Shown here piece after piece: positions 25,701 through 38,329 of a DNA stretch of 64,000 nt (the first letter of the stretch is position 1; the number at the start of each line of letters is the position of its first letter). A program made the translations under genes and the position numbers. Source of the DNA: Liquidambar formosana (taxonomy: Eukaryota > Streptophyta > Magnoliopsida > Saxifragales > Altingiaceae). Location of the stretch: positions 14,017,385 to 14,081,384 of the forward strand of contig CM077823.1 in the NCBI GenBank assembly GCA_039720395.1, in the 5' to 3' direction. The notes under the pieces were generated by a model. That model had not been told where the DNA came from. It worked only from the letters and a program-made list of their open reading frames with translations, and made no database searches.

Positions 25701-28700
25701 TTCAAAATTTATTTGTAACTATTTTATTAAAATAATTTGCTGTTGGGAAAATTTTGAACGGAATGTAACTATTTTATAAGTAACACATACATTTCAGAAA
25801 TTTATATGTAACTATTTTATTAAAAAAATTTGTAGCCAGGAAAATTTTATGTGTAACAATTTCAATCAATTTCATGTAATTGTTTTTACATGTAACAATT
25901 CTTCTCTCTTAGAAAGGGAAAAAAAAAAAAAAGAAAAAGTAAAAAAAAGGAACAATTATCTTTTTTCACATTCAAATTTACCAAATCCAGGAAATTTTGA
26001 AAAGGGAATACCATTGTCTAATGCATAAATACTGGAAGAAATATGGGAAGATTTGTTGACATACATTTAAAAAGGAATACAAATATTTAATGCATAAATC
26101 ATGGAGGAGAATTCAAATTCAAATTTTGGGAGGACTTTTGCCTCTACAAGTCATTGCATATGGACTTCTCCCTAATTTCCCCTTATTTCTTCTCTATAGT
26201 TTCTATTGTTTTACATAGGACTATTAATTGTAAATTCTTGCCACTGTTAACTTCAAGATGGAAAAAAAGCAAAAATTGCATTTTCTTGTTATTTAAGGAT
26301 TCACCAAAATGTAAATTGTAATCATGACAAATTATACTCTCTCTCTCTCCCCTATATATACTCTTTTCTCTATACATCTTGTCTGTGCTGGCAATTCATA
26401 TTCTTTTATGTAATTCATACTGCTTGGTCCTTTTTCCATAGGTTGGTTCTGAGAGGTTTGACAAAGAATATGCATATAGCATACGCCATAATTATGGAAA
26501 AGAAGGAAAGAGAACGGTAAGACATCTCTTTAGCACCATTGCAAGTATTTAGAGTATATATTGATGATTGCATTCACAGTTGTCAAAATCGGGATTGTTG
26601 ATTGGATCGATAGATTTTGTTTAGAATTAAAATGGCGTAAGTGGGATAAAAAATTGTAGTGTGCTAGATCACAAATTTGTCTATGTCGATTGTATTATAA
26701 ATATATCTGCTGTTTTAGAATAATTCTCATAGATGTTGTCTGAGAGGTAAACTTTTGTTTTTTCTTTTCACTCTTGGAACGTAAGTGCTTCAGTTTGATT
26801 TTTTTATGTGAACTATAGACACTAATTTTTGGCTACTGCAGGATTACACCCCTTATTCTTGCCAAAAAGTCATCTCATCAACTCCGGGTGTAGGAGACAA
26901 TCATGGTTGCCCCTATCGACATTTCAGGTTAACTCCATGACTAAACTATATCTGTTAACAAGGGAATTAATCCATCCACGATGGTATAATAACTCTTTAG
27001 AATCAATAAAATCACATGAAATAAGGCTTTCATGGATTGAATAGAGTTCTGTTTGTAAAACTAGCCTTTTTAACAAACAAAGCAACTCATATAACTATGC
27101 CTTATTTCTACTTATAGTTGCCAGCTGCACAATCTTGTTTCACCGTGTTAAATATGAGCACTTTCAGTAAGTCATAAACCATTATGTCACATTGCACAAC
27201 CTTAAGCCGTATTGCTTTTGGATTTTTCATATCCTTCTAGCCACTTCTGTCGAATTCATGTGAGTCCCCATTTCTACCATCATTGTTCTTTGTTGCACAT
27301 GACCATCTATTTTAGGGAATTTCTCTTATATTGTTGCCAATATCTACTGATAATTCAAACTTGTCATGAACGCAACCATTTCTTACTGTTTCATTTCTTG
27401 CCTTGCTTATTCACATTAATATACTCATTTCAGTTATAATCATTTTATGGACATGTTTCTTTGATTTAAACTGTACCCTAATAACTATGTCTTATTCCAC
27501 TAGTTATGCAAAATATTCTCACATCAGAAAAATAAAATAAAAAAATAAAAAAATTCTTTTTTTATATTTATTTATAGAGTGAGAAAAACCCTCATTTGGT
27601 GGCATCTTATAAAAATGTGTAAAATACCAAAGGCTATATATACTTTATTAAGTAGTATGGATTTAGTTTTAACTATAGATTACCCAAACCTGATTTCCTT
27701 TTTGTCTTTTCTTAGAGCACCATAGGTTGTAACGGAGTTTTCAATATCCTTAGATTTTTTTTACCTCTCCCTTCATTTCTTGTGAAGAATTTATTTTAAC
27801 TCTCCTGTAATCTTTTGTATCCACCCTAAGTAAATCCTAGTCTCCTGACCTGCTTCTTTACCTATGCTTGCCCATGGCACAGGAGCCCTTTCTTCTTCAC
27901 CATATTTAAGCTCTGATATGGCATGTTGCTTCTTGTGGTTGTCTTGACTTTGTTTCTCATTCTTATTGCACTTGAGGTCCTATACAGAAGGTCCCTTCCA
28001 AGGAACACCCTAGCATGAGATTACGAAAGCCCTGGATTTTTTTTTTTATGTAAATCAAAAACTGATTTGAGGATTTATGTTGTTTGTTTACCTATTGCAA
28101 TAACTTTTTTTTTTTTTGGGCTTGGGACTCGCTGTGTAGACACAACATGAGCAGATTTACGATCTGACTTAATAACTTTAGTCAATGGATCAACACGATT
28201 ATGTTGCCTCAAACCATTCTTCCAATCCTCTTCTTTTTCAGGGTTAACAAAGTGATTATGCAATATGGGCTTTACTTTGAATCTGGATCTTCCGGTGAAA
28301 ATACATTTCTTTATATTTAACTTAGCAATAGTCGTGACAGATAGTGCACCAAACTACTGAATCACTCTAAAATCAACTCTAATTCCACAATAGTAATAAA
28401 TGGCACTGAAAATAAATTTATGCTAACCTTACAGTCACCCCATCAATAACACCTAAACCTGGTGATATAATGACCCAGCTAACTGTACAAAATGTATTTT
28501 TGGACATTATGCTAACTATTTTATTGTCATTCTTATGTGAAAGTGAGGAGAATTTAAGAGCTGCCCTTGGTAAATTGGGAGTGAGTTATCGTGCAGTGGA
28601 GGAAGTAATGGACAAAGTACGAAACAGACATTATCAGGTCATAAGATTGCTAGCTGTCTCTAAATTTGCTTCCAGTTGCTTTCAGTTCTTTTCTTAACAT

Positions 28701-29534
28701 GGGGGTTATGAATGTGAACATGGTAACGTATGTGCAGTTGGCATGCTCATTAACATTTGAAGCTGTTCATGGCTCGTCCTGTGATGCTGGGATTAATCAT
28801 CCAAACCAATATTTCAGTGACAGTCAAAAGATCCTGCAATCAAAGGTAGATCCCTTTAAATGAAAATTTTGATTCTCACTCATCTGAACTTCTGGTAACA
28901 ATTTTGAGGAATACTTTGGTGGGGAGATCTGCATGTCTGACCTTTGCTTAGTGCCCAGATGCAATTTGTCCTGTGCATTTGGTGGACTCGCAAAGGAACT
29001 TGGATCTCGCCAAATTGTTGGATTAGGATGCTGTCGTTATCCGTAGGATCTGCTAGAAGATGACATCAGGAGCTATACTGGTGTTACCTTTAGTCCTGCA
29101 GGATCCATGAAAGTAGAACCATTAAATGCTGTCCTGTTCCATTAATATGTTTATCTTATGGCACACTAGGGTTGGAATGGACATGGTACAGACAACAGAC
29201 CTACTGTGCTCTTCCACTCAGTTCTGGATCTGTTTTAGTCCTTGTGCCTCCCAAAGATGCTTGAGTGCAGGGCAAGTCAGTTAGGCCTTATCTCAACCCG
29301 GGGTCATCTCATGGCGTGGGAAAATTTAAGGGCAAGTTTGAGCTGTCTGACTTTTGAACCCCAGAACCTTGTGTCTGAATATCATGGCCATGGTCATCCA
29401 TTCTACACTCAATGTATATTAAAATGCAACATTTGATGTATTAAAATGACATGAAATATAATTCAGTATTATTATCCTGGATGCTTTAATGTCTTTCCTC
29501 AATTTTTGTTTTGCAGAACAATTCGACTGGGTAG
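16793..29534 (+). CDS. PRI2: DNA primase large subunit (PRI2/PRIM2), 19 exons
   Basis: Non-catalytic large subunit of primase in the DNA polymerase alpha complex; it helps start RNA primers at replication forks. Exons: 16793-16928, 17311-17372, 17448-17551, 17636-17717, 17802-17861, 18109-18169, 19223-19242, 19926-20009, 20105-20169, 22152-22200, 22293-22340, 22438-22527, 22698-22757, 25345-25404, 26442-26516, 26842-26927, 28544-28637, 28738-28845, 29517-29534. All introns are GT-AG and phases agree, giving 453 aa, close to the family length. The N-terminal helical domain contains [12 protein letters not shown] and [13 protein letters not shown]. The C-terminal Fe-S domain keeps its four cysteines at about C280 ([12 protein letters not shown]), C359 (PYSCQKVI), C375 (HGCPYRHF) and C415 ([12 protein letters not shown]), with human-like spacing, then the conserved [12 protein letters not shown]. 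The start is the first ATG in frame with the conserved N-terminus. Confidence 0.95.
18170..19222 (+). other. PRI2 intron 6
   Basis: AT-rich intron of about 1.05 kb before the 20-bp exon 7. No element recognised. Confidence 0.8.
20170..22151 (+). other. PRI2 intron 9
   Basis: About 2 kb. It contains a short hairpin at 21477-21518 (TTGACCTTATTTACC facing AAATAAGGTCAAG), with the word repeated at 21541, and a TG-rich patch near 20785-20820. Otherwise nothing recognised. Confidence 0.75.
22758..25344 (+). other. PRI2 intron 13
   Basis: The largest intron of the gene (2.6 kb), AT-rich, with a (CA)n tract at 22984-23005. No transposon termini or coding sequence recognised. Confidence 0.75.
26928..28543 (+). 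other. PRI2 intron 16
   Basis: A 1.6 kb intron separating the third Fe-S cysteine from the fourth. Nothing recognised inside. Confidence 0.75.
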
Positions 29535-32094
29535 GATATTGTTTCTGATGTTGTGGAACTAGTAAGCTGCTGATCCACAGGTTTGAATCCTTTTGGATGA
29601 GGCCCCCTTAACCCACTGGTGTATGCGCACAAGCACATGGACACATGCACATGCAGTCAGCCTTCTTGCTCCCTATCTCAACCACACAAAATTGATACAA
29701 TTGTCTATATATGGGTTATGTCACTGAAACACCATCAATTAAAATGCTAATTCTATAAATGTTAAATAATTGGGCTTGAGCTGAGCGGCCTTGTTTGATC
29801 AACTTTTATTTGATACTCAGATCTTTTACTCTAGTAACCCTAGCCTTTAAAGTTTCTTGCCTGCCCTTGAATTGAAAATGGCAAATTGGCAGATAACTAG
29901 TGCAAGTTGCTAACCTACCAATGCTTGAAAAGTGCCCATCATTTCCCATTTATGTAACTGCTGGGTTCTATCATTGTTAAAAGGTAGCCAACCCAGTAAG
30001 CACAATGCGTTCGTGCTTGAAAACCAACCAATTGGATTTGTGGTTGACCCGGGTGGGTAGATGAAAAAAGTAATTAAATTTACTTTTTAGCAATGCATGG
30101 ATTGTAGCTAGGCTATTGAAATGAGAATTTTGTCACGAGAGGACAAGGCTTCTGGCAACAATGTTGAAACTTAAACCCAATCGTTAAAATCTAGGTCCTG
30201 GTGATCAGTTCATTATAAATTGTGTCACCTGGTCACGTTAATTGGGCTAATCATGGGGAATTTAAAATAAGTTTTACCGAGATGACTCCCCTCGCCCCAA
30301 CCCCCCCTATTTTACTGAAGTATTATGTGAAAAAGAAACCGAACCCTTTTTTATTTTTAATGTCCCATGGGGGACCAATCATGGTTGATGAAATGGGATT
30401 GGTTTTGAAATTTCACATTAAGTTTGTTCTTCATTTTTGTCTAAAGTATTGAAGTCATCTCCAACTATTTGTTCACCTGATGTTAAATGGTGAAGAAAAC
30501 TGTGTAATAACTAGCACTGGCCAACAAATTCATGGTGAAAACAAATGATCAGTGGAAATTTTTTTCAAATTTATTAATTGGGTCATATATCAATTTTTTC
30601 TTTTCAGGTGAGAATCTTTGGGGCGCCATCAATCCTGTCAAAGTGGTCCTGATGATAATTCATGTCTGTTGTATTGCACGTTGTTAATATATGTAACTGC
30701 ATGTTTTCCTAGATAACAAATTAATAAAACAAAAGAAGAAAAAGAACAGCCCCGCATAGATTAAGAACACCTGCCTCTTGTTTTCGAGATGATGTGTAAG
30801 ATATATTTTGGTCTGCTGTATTATTGTTTTACCATATTTGGAAATCTTGTAGAATTAAATTAGAAAACTAGCTGATTGAAAACTACAGTCTTGGGTTATG
30901 ATGGATAGACAGAATGCTTGGAAAGTAGCGCAATGTAAGTTTTTTCACACAATGAAGTTGAAATATCCTTCTAGAGGACATTTTATGTCATGATATGTAT
31001 GCATTATCTCGGTATCAATTTAAGCCACAAGTTTTGGAGTTTTTCTATTTGTAATCTCTTGCTATTTTAGGAGGGCATACTTTACCTTTTTTATGCTAAT
31101 CGAAACCCTTCAATGGGTAATTTAGTCATTTCGTATTCCCTTTTTTTTCTATCTCCCTCTCTTCTCTTTCTCTTTCTTTCCGGGGAAATTTGCTAATAGT
31201 CTCTAATTAGATAAAATATTAGCAATTAGTCAAGCAATAGATTTTGTAAGTCAATAAGTCAATGCAAAGCTATTAGTCATTTTTTTCCAAAGATTCTTAG
31301 TTTACCCTTATTGTTGCTAAGGCTATTCGTTGTCTTTTCTTTTTTGTTGTCAAGGGCATCGTATGTAACTAACTTGGTTTATTAATGTTATAATTTTTAA
31401 GAACTTATAACTTACAAAATACACATCTGTTTTATACATATATAGTCCTTTCTATTATCTAGTGCACCCAATATTTTCCAAAACTCTACTTAGTGATTTG
31501 TATTTTGTGAATTCAATTGTTGGATCAGATAGCTTTCTTATGTAGGCATTCTATGCCAAAAATCAAGTTAATAAGAGATTGATTACTATTCGATTCAAAA
31601 CGTGCATTTTTTAATTAATAAAAATCGTTCATTTATGGACATTTCAAATGAAATAACTCTTAATTTTATATCACTTTGATTTTTGGTATACATGACTAAC
31701 ATATGAATCAAATTTAATCTAATGATTGGTTTAGGCAAACACGAGTCGCACGTAAGAGTCTTGGAATACACTTGATACAAAATTCCATTAGATGTACTTG
31801 ATAATAGAAAGACTTAACATATATTTAGAACTTACTGTCAACACTTAGATTTAAGATCCATATTGATTAGGTAATTATTACAAAAATTGAAACCGTAAAA
31901 TTTTAATGTTTGGCTTGGTTCAATAATACTTTATAAAACTGTAAAATTGATACAGTTTGGCATTGTCTAATATAATATTTTGTAAACTTGTAAAATTTTA
32001 CTATTTGGCATGATCCAATATAATATTTCGTAAAATTATAAAATTTTAATGTTTGTCACTTTCATAAAAAAAACTAAACCGTAATAACATGTTT
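29535..32094 (+). other. PRI2 3' UTR and downstream spacer
   Basis: 3' UTR starts after the TAG at 29532. AATAAAAC near 30724 could serve a late polyadenylation site, and the CAG at 30606-30608 could be a 3' UTR intron acceptor. 31550-31700 resembles 8950-9050 (both contain GCCAAAAATCAAGTTAAT), an unnamed dispersed repeat. Nothing else recognised. Confidence 0.4.
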
Positions 32095-32363
32095 GGTTGT
32101 CCAATTCGAAATTAAATAATTCAAGAAGTTTTACATAAAGTTGAAAGTAAATCTTATCATTTTGAAATCGAATATTTTAAAATGTTATAGTTATTACTAT
32201 AGTTGATGTTATAGAATCAATTTTAAGAAATTCAATCTTGAATTGCCACTTTTATTTATGATGAAAGTTATCATTTTCTTGAATTTGTTAATTTAAGATG
32301 ATGGAGTGTGTTTTCAATATTATGTAAAATTTTATGAATTGTTTAATTTCGAATTGGACAAGC
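32095..32363. repeat. Inverted repeat, probable MITE
   Basis: TCCAATTCGAAATTAAA at the left is mirrored by TTTAATTTCGAATTGGA at the right, about 225 bp apart, both next to AT-rich stuffer. Superfamily and target duplication were not resolved. Confidence 0.6.
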
Positions 32364-32679
32364 AAAAAGGTTGTAAATTTATTGTTATACTATATATATA
32401 TTTAAATAACTTTATTGTTTTTAATAATTTTACTATTCTAATAGTTTTTTTCCTAGTGACTGCAAGGAAAAAATTTAAATTTTTTTATTTAAAAGAAAGA
32501 CATAAGCACTATTATGGGCTCGACATGAAAGTGGGTCAGTGGAACAAGTCTAGGAAGGGAGTTACTAACCCTCCTACGAGAAGGCTTTAAAGGATTTGGC
32601 ATCATCACAAATGGCACCCAATTATGAGTTTTCTCTACTTAAGCATTGAGAAATTAGACTTAATGTAGAAATTGCATCC

Positions 32680-33950
32680 AAATTTGAAACCTTTTTGTTT
32701 GCCCCATGGAAAACCCTAGAGGGAGTGAATAAGGTTGAATGCAAACAATAGAATTTTATGCAATCTCAAAAGAATTTAACAAGTAGATAAATCACAGCAA
32801 TATACTAAAAAGTATAAATTAAGGAGTTGAGGGAAAGAGAGATTGCAAACAACAATTTAATGAGGTTCAGTCATCCGTCTACGTCCTCGTCCTAAGATTT
32901 CTGCTTAAGGATTCAAATCCACTATCACTGTTCTTCAAGGGGGAGCAACAAATCTCCTTGAAGCAACAAACCTTTTACAAGCCAAGTATTCTAAGCCAAC
33001 ACTTGCTCACAACACTCTCTAAGTGTCAAACTTATGGTTCTATCCAACTCTTGATTACAAGATATAGGAGTTGATCTTTTGTGTACAAGAAGCTTTCTTC
33101 AAGTGTAGATTATGCAACAATGAATGCTCAACTCACTTCTAATGATAACTCAATAAATGGTCTTAAAGAAAATTTAGGGCTAATAGTTGAGAAACAATGA
33201 ATAGCTTTGAATGTTCTTGTATTGATTATCATAAATGTATTTGAATCATTATTCATATAGGTACTTTGAATAAAATGACCATTTGAAGTATTTAATTTTG
33301 GGAGCTGTTTGAGTCCATTTAATGTACCAAAAACCTTTTGAAAAACAAGCTGTTATGTGCTAGGAAAGCAAATTCAGTCAACTGAATTTCAGTTCAATCA
33401 ATTGATTCAAGTAGAATCCGTTGAAACATTTTCCTTGTTTTTTGTTTAATTAAGTTGATTGAAATGCTGATTAGGTCGATTGAATTGGATAGAAAGGAAC
33501 TCATGATAGATTTTCCAAGGAAATGTTCAATTATATCCATCAACTTTAACTTAGGTCTTATGCAAATGATAAAATCAATATGTTCAAAGGCCCAGATGTC
33601 CAACTAGGTTAATGGAGCAACTATTGAGGAACCATTTAAAATAAATTGTAACACTCAACTTAAAAACCATAAAGTCATCAATGAATGAGCTTGCATGGTC
33701 TTGAGTGCCTATTGATGGATGATTATGCCTTTATGTTTATAGAATCCTTGCATTCGTATATAATGAAGTTTTGAATATGCATTCCCTCACCTTCTTGCCT
33801 TGGTGAATGCTTTGAGCTTTATTGATTAATAATTTGATCTTTGTGCCTAATGCTTGATTGAATTAGATTAGAGTACCTGGCTTTAATCATAATTTCATAG
33901 CTCAAACATTTGTTTCCTACATCAAGCATTTGTTATCATCAAAATCTCAT
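32680..33950 (-). mobile_element. LTR-like retrotransposon remnant
   Basis: The right end, read on the minus strand, contains TTTTGATGATAACAAATGC, and the left end contains TTATTCACTCCCTCTAGGG; both are common near the two ends of plant LTRs. No gag or pol lies inside, so a solo or broken LTR is the likely reading. Exact termini and target duplication were not seen. Confidence 0.4.
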
Positions 33951-34401
33951 AACTACCTTTGGTTGAAAACCTTAGGCTAACACTTTTCTTTCTAGCTTGG
34001 GTTAGTACCATATGATCTACTACCAAACTTTCTTTGTTAATTGAATTTTCCCAAAGCAAAAGACTTACATAAAGAATTTTGATGCTTTCGAAACATGGAG
34101 GAAAGTTGTTGAAGTTTGACACTGAGGTGAAAACACTAAACTCGATACGCCACGTGAACATGGTAAAGTTGAATTGCAACATCACTGGTGAAAACTCGAG
34201 CTTGTGAAAGGATGGTAGCTCACTATCATAGAAAGAATGGCTGTCAAAGGATGCCAAAGGGTTGCATAGCTGTGGTTATTATGATGAAGTAGAACAAAGG
34301 CTTTGATTTGTATAAAAGGGTATTTTTATCCTAAAATGTGCAAATGGACTAAATGAGTTTTTATTTTTATTTTTTATTTTTAAGTTGCATGACTAATTTG
34401 T

Positions 34402-34817
34402 TTAAGAGCAATTCCAATGGTGAGGAAAAATATCAGGCAAAGCTACAATTTTCCTCATGTGTGAAAAACAAATACTCTAATGGGTGATGCATTTGATGAG
34501 GGAACTATAGTTTGAGGCAAATATTGAGCTCAAGAAATGCATCGAGTTAGATAAAAAAGTGGTTGTGGCAAACATTTGGTTCACGAAATGGCTTTTAGAC
34601 AAATTTAACAGATATACAATATCATCATTTAGAAGAAATGATGGTTGGATGTAGATAAAAAAAAGTGGGTTAGGCAAAAAAAATAGCTCACATGCATTGG
34701 AGTAGTAGCTTTTTTTATATAATGCATTTTCACTGTAACGATGCATTTTTACACTGTAACAATGCAAAAAATGGCTTTGCATTATCAAAATGTCTCACAT
34801 GGTTAGAGTTACTCTAA
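34402..34817. mobile_element. MITE with GAGCAATTCCAATGG-type ends
   Basis: The left end TTAAGAGCAATTCCAATGG is mirrored by the right end, which reversed reads CTTAGAGTAACTCTAACCATG. Inner words such as AATGCATTTT and CTCACATG also recur in inverted or direct form. No coding sequence. Confidence 0.55.
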
Positions 34818-35104
34818 GCGTGATCTTAAAACCTTGATGTAGATAGGGCGATGTAATTACCATGTCATAGTTTGGATTGTGAATATAGATTTTGTATCTC
34901 TCATTACGCATTGAAGTCGAGAAACACCAAAAAAACAGAAGGGGATTTGGCTAATAGTAAAGTAAATAAGACTTAACCTGGCATGCAAAACATAAAAATA
35001 AAAGACAATAATAAAATAAAATAAAAATTATAATAATATACAAAAGAAATAAGAAAAATAGTGCAAGCCCGAATAATATAAATAAGAAATAAGAAAAATA
35101 ATAC

Positions 35105-37560
35105 AAGCCCAATGGTCTACCACGCTTTAGGAGTGTAGTAGATGATTCATTTGCTGCAATAATAGTTGACTTACCAATTGGTACATTTATCCTTGCTAGT
35201 GTGTTTGCAACCAGTATATAAGATTTGGTTATTTTTCTTGCATTTGTAAATGCATCAGGCATTTGATTAGCAATCTTCTGAAGGTGAGTGATCCTCTATA
35301 CTTCAATTTCACATTGAGCAGTGCACAGATCAAGATGGGACAAAGATGGTACATGCCAAGAAAATTCATGTCGTTCCTCTTTTAGTGGATTTTCTCCCCC
35401 TAACGGTGGGAACTATGTTTCATCAAAATGACAATCTGCAAATCTAGTTGTAAAAACATCATTTGTCAATGGTTTAAGAAATCTGATGATGGAAGGTGAA
35501 TCAAACTCAATATATATTCTCAATCGACATTAAGGACCCATTTTAGTGTATTGTGGGGTTAGAATAAGAACTCGTACAATACAACCAAAAGTTCGTAGAT
35601 GAAAAATATTCGATGGTTGAGCAAATGCAAGTTGTAATGGTGATTGTTACTGATAAGCAATAGAGCGAATGCGAACCAATACTACAGCATGTAATATGGG
35701 ATGTCCCCATGCAGAAATATGTAATTTGGTTTTCATAAGTAAAGGTCGAGCAATTAGTTGAAGGCGTTTCATAAAAAACTTCTGCTAACCCATTTTGGGT
35801 ATGGATATAAGCAACTGGATGTTCAATTTCAATCCCAACTAACATGCAAAAGTCATCAAATGTTTGAGATGTAAATTCACTAGCATTATCTAGGAGGATC
35901 TTCTTGATCGAATGATCTGGAAAATGTGTTTGTAGCCTCTAGCAAATGCAACATTGCGAGTAGATAGTTGAAAAAAATGTGACTATCGGATTGAGGCATC
36001 TATCAAAACCATAAAATAGTAAAATGGTCCACATGGTGGAGAAATAGGTCCACATATATCCCCTTAAATTCGTTTCAAAATTTTTGGAGATTCAGCAATA
36101 ACTTTTGTAGGAGATGATTTAATAACCAATTTTCCTTGGGAGCAAGCAGTACATGGATAATCATTAGACAAGAGAATCTTCTGGCTCTTTAATGGATGTC
36201 CATGTGAATTGTTAAGGATTCAATGCATCATTGTTGATCCCGAGTGACCAAGTCAATCATGCCAAAAATAAAAGTTTTTGGATCAGAGGACTTCAGGTCC
36301 ATCACCACATTTGATTCAATTGTTCATATAGTTGTATAATACAACCTCGAAGAGAAAGAAAGAAGTTTCTCTAACACAAGCTTCTGCCCCTGAAATAATA
36401 GAAGTTATGCAAATATATTCTACATTACGTTCACATGTAATTTCAATATGATATCCATTACGACGTATATCTTTAAAACTTAGCAGATTTATTCTAGATC
36501 TGACTAAATATAAAGTGTTGTTGATATGTAAGTCTGTTCCATAGGTAACATGATTGTGGCTCTTTTGGAGCCATCGATCAGGTTCGTAGGACTTGATATT
36601 GCATTGACATTAATTTCATCTATAATGTTTGAAAAATATTTTTTATCTCTAATATAGTGTGCGTCGTGGCACTGTCTACTAGACATATATCTCCACCAGT
36701 CATCTCGAAATTAAATAGTTCATTATCAAGATTCATACTTTTTCATGAAAATATATAAATTTAAGTCTAAAAATAAATAGACAAATAGATAAAATATAAA
36801 AACAAAATGCATATGAAATAACATTCTTATTGATAATAAGAAAATAGAAAAAGGTAATAAAGTTAATTTATGGGGACATTTCCATCACCAATTAAATGGT
36901 CAATTTTTCCATTTGGATCTTCAAAGAAACTTGAAACACCTAAATGAGTTATATCCACAGAGTCATTGTGATCAATAAAATTGGTTTCCACCTTCTTGCG
37001 CTTACCCTTTGATTGAGCCTTGGTAAAGTTTGACTAAATATTCAGGTGTACAACAGGTACGCTACCAAGGCCCTTTCATACCACAATTGAAGCAAGTAAC
37101 TTCATACTGCTGAGGCCTTTTATTTCTACGTCGACATTTTTCGACAGTTTGTGGTTCAATTTCATCATTACTTCTGGTAATTTCAAAAGCAAATTTAAAC
37201 GAAAATATGTTGTCGACAACAATTTTGTTCTTATCTAATATTTCTCTTTTACTTATATAATTTATCGAGATCTTGTTATTTTTAGCTACCTGTTCCTTTT
37301 CAAGGAATAACTCTTCAAGAGATTTTACTTCAAGGGATTCTTTTCAGGAGATTTTCTTTCATAAAATTTGGATGGATTAATTATTTCTATTGCCTATTTT
37401 GTAGGTATGGCTTCTTCAGGAGCACTAAATTCTTGTCCTTGTGCTTTTCTTTTATGGAGGCTTGGTATAGGTTTATGAAATGTCTATCCGTATGACAAAT
37501 ACATTACCAATGTCATTTCATACCACACCTAAAAAACTTATCTTCATAGTTTGTTGGAAG
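35105..37560 (-). pseudogene. Decayed Ty1/Copia gag-pol (reverse transcriptase missing)
   Basis: Read on the minus strand it runs from Gag to the integrase C-terminus with many stops and frameshifts. Visible pieces: a zinc knuckle CGMKxHWxCxxHTDRHF near 37500; a second, similar knuckle followed by LVKLYQGSIKG near 37050; a protease-region motif DAHYIRDKKYFSNII near 36640; integrase pieces CTACSQGKLV near 36150 and HPVAYIHTQNGLAE near 35800; then FADCHF near 35435. It stops around 35110 at LKRGRPLG, before the reverse transcriptase and RNase H. Neither LTR was identified. Confidence 0.8.
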
Positions 37561-37885
37561 TTTATTTTGTAAACCTATGCCTCTTTCTTTAGTGTCACTC
37601 CACTTTTGGTGGTTTGGTGTGTCATTATTCCACTTCTGGTGGTTTGATGTGTTATTATTTCATTTATGGTGGTTTCATGTGTTATTTTTATCATAAATTA
37701 ACATACTACATTGACACATAAATACATTCGTAAAAGAATGACGAGAAAAGTTAACAAGATTTTACCAATATCTAATGAAGTTGCAAAACACGTAATGGAT
37801 GAATATATTACTTAATTTAATTTAGTCATTATTGATCGTCACTTTATACAATTGGATTAAATTGGGATATTATTCATCATTTCTA

Positions 37886-38102
37886 AAACTTCAGGTTTTC
37901 AAATTTGTCTCTTACTTCAGGAAGAGAATAGATGAATAATAATTTTTCTTATAGAAAACTTCAAGTTTTCAGATCTCTCTCTTACTTTAGGAAGAGAAGA
38001 TGAATCCTCACCCATTTTTTTTTTAATTATAAAACTTTAGGTTTTATTTTATTTAATTTTTAATTCTTCTCTTGCTTCAGGAAGAGAAGATGAATTCCTC
38101 CA
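37886..38102. repeat. Tandem repeat, about 3 units of 70-85 bp
   Basis: Each unit has AAAACTTCAGGTTTTCA-like sequence then CTCTTACTTCAGGAAGAGAA then GATGAAT. It lies upstream (minus sense) of the decayed Copia gag and may belong to that element. Confidence 0.65.
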
Positions 38103-38329
38103 TTCGGGACATAAAATTTAAATTGAAAATTAACTATAAGCAAAACTTGTAACGTAGCGATAAAAATTAATACAAATATAATTTCTAGTTTGGATTAGTA
38201 ACATGGATGCAAAAACCAACCTTGTTAAATAAAATTTATCACTATGAAAATTAGCATGCTAACAATTCATCAAAATAAGTGTTTATAAAAAATATGGCAA
38301 GTATAGAATTTGATGAATGTATATATATA

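Noticed and set aside
28470..28697. 75-codon protein
   Set aside because: Contains PRI2 exon 17 with flanking intron sequence on both sides, not a separate gene.
33922..34257. 111-codon minus-strand open frame
   Set aside because: Overlaps the LTR-like remnant end (TTTTGATGATAACAAA region), no recognisable domain, AT-rich composition of the spacer.
37886..38102. CRISPR-like array
   Set aside because: Units are degenerate, contiguous and without unique spacers, in a plant genome.
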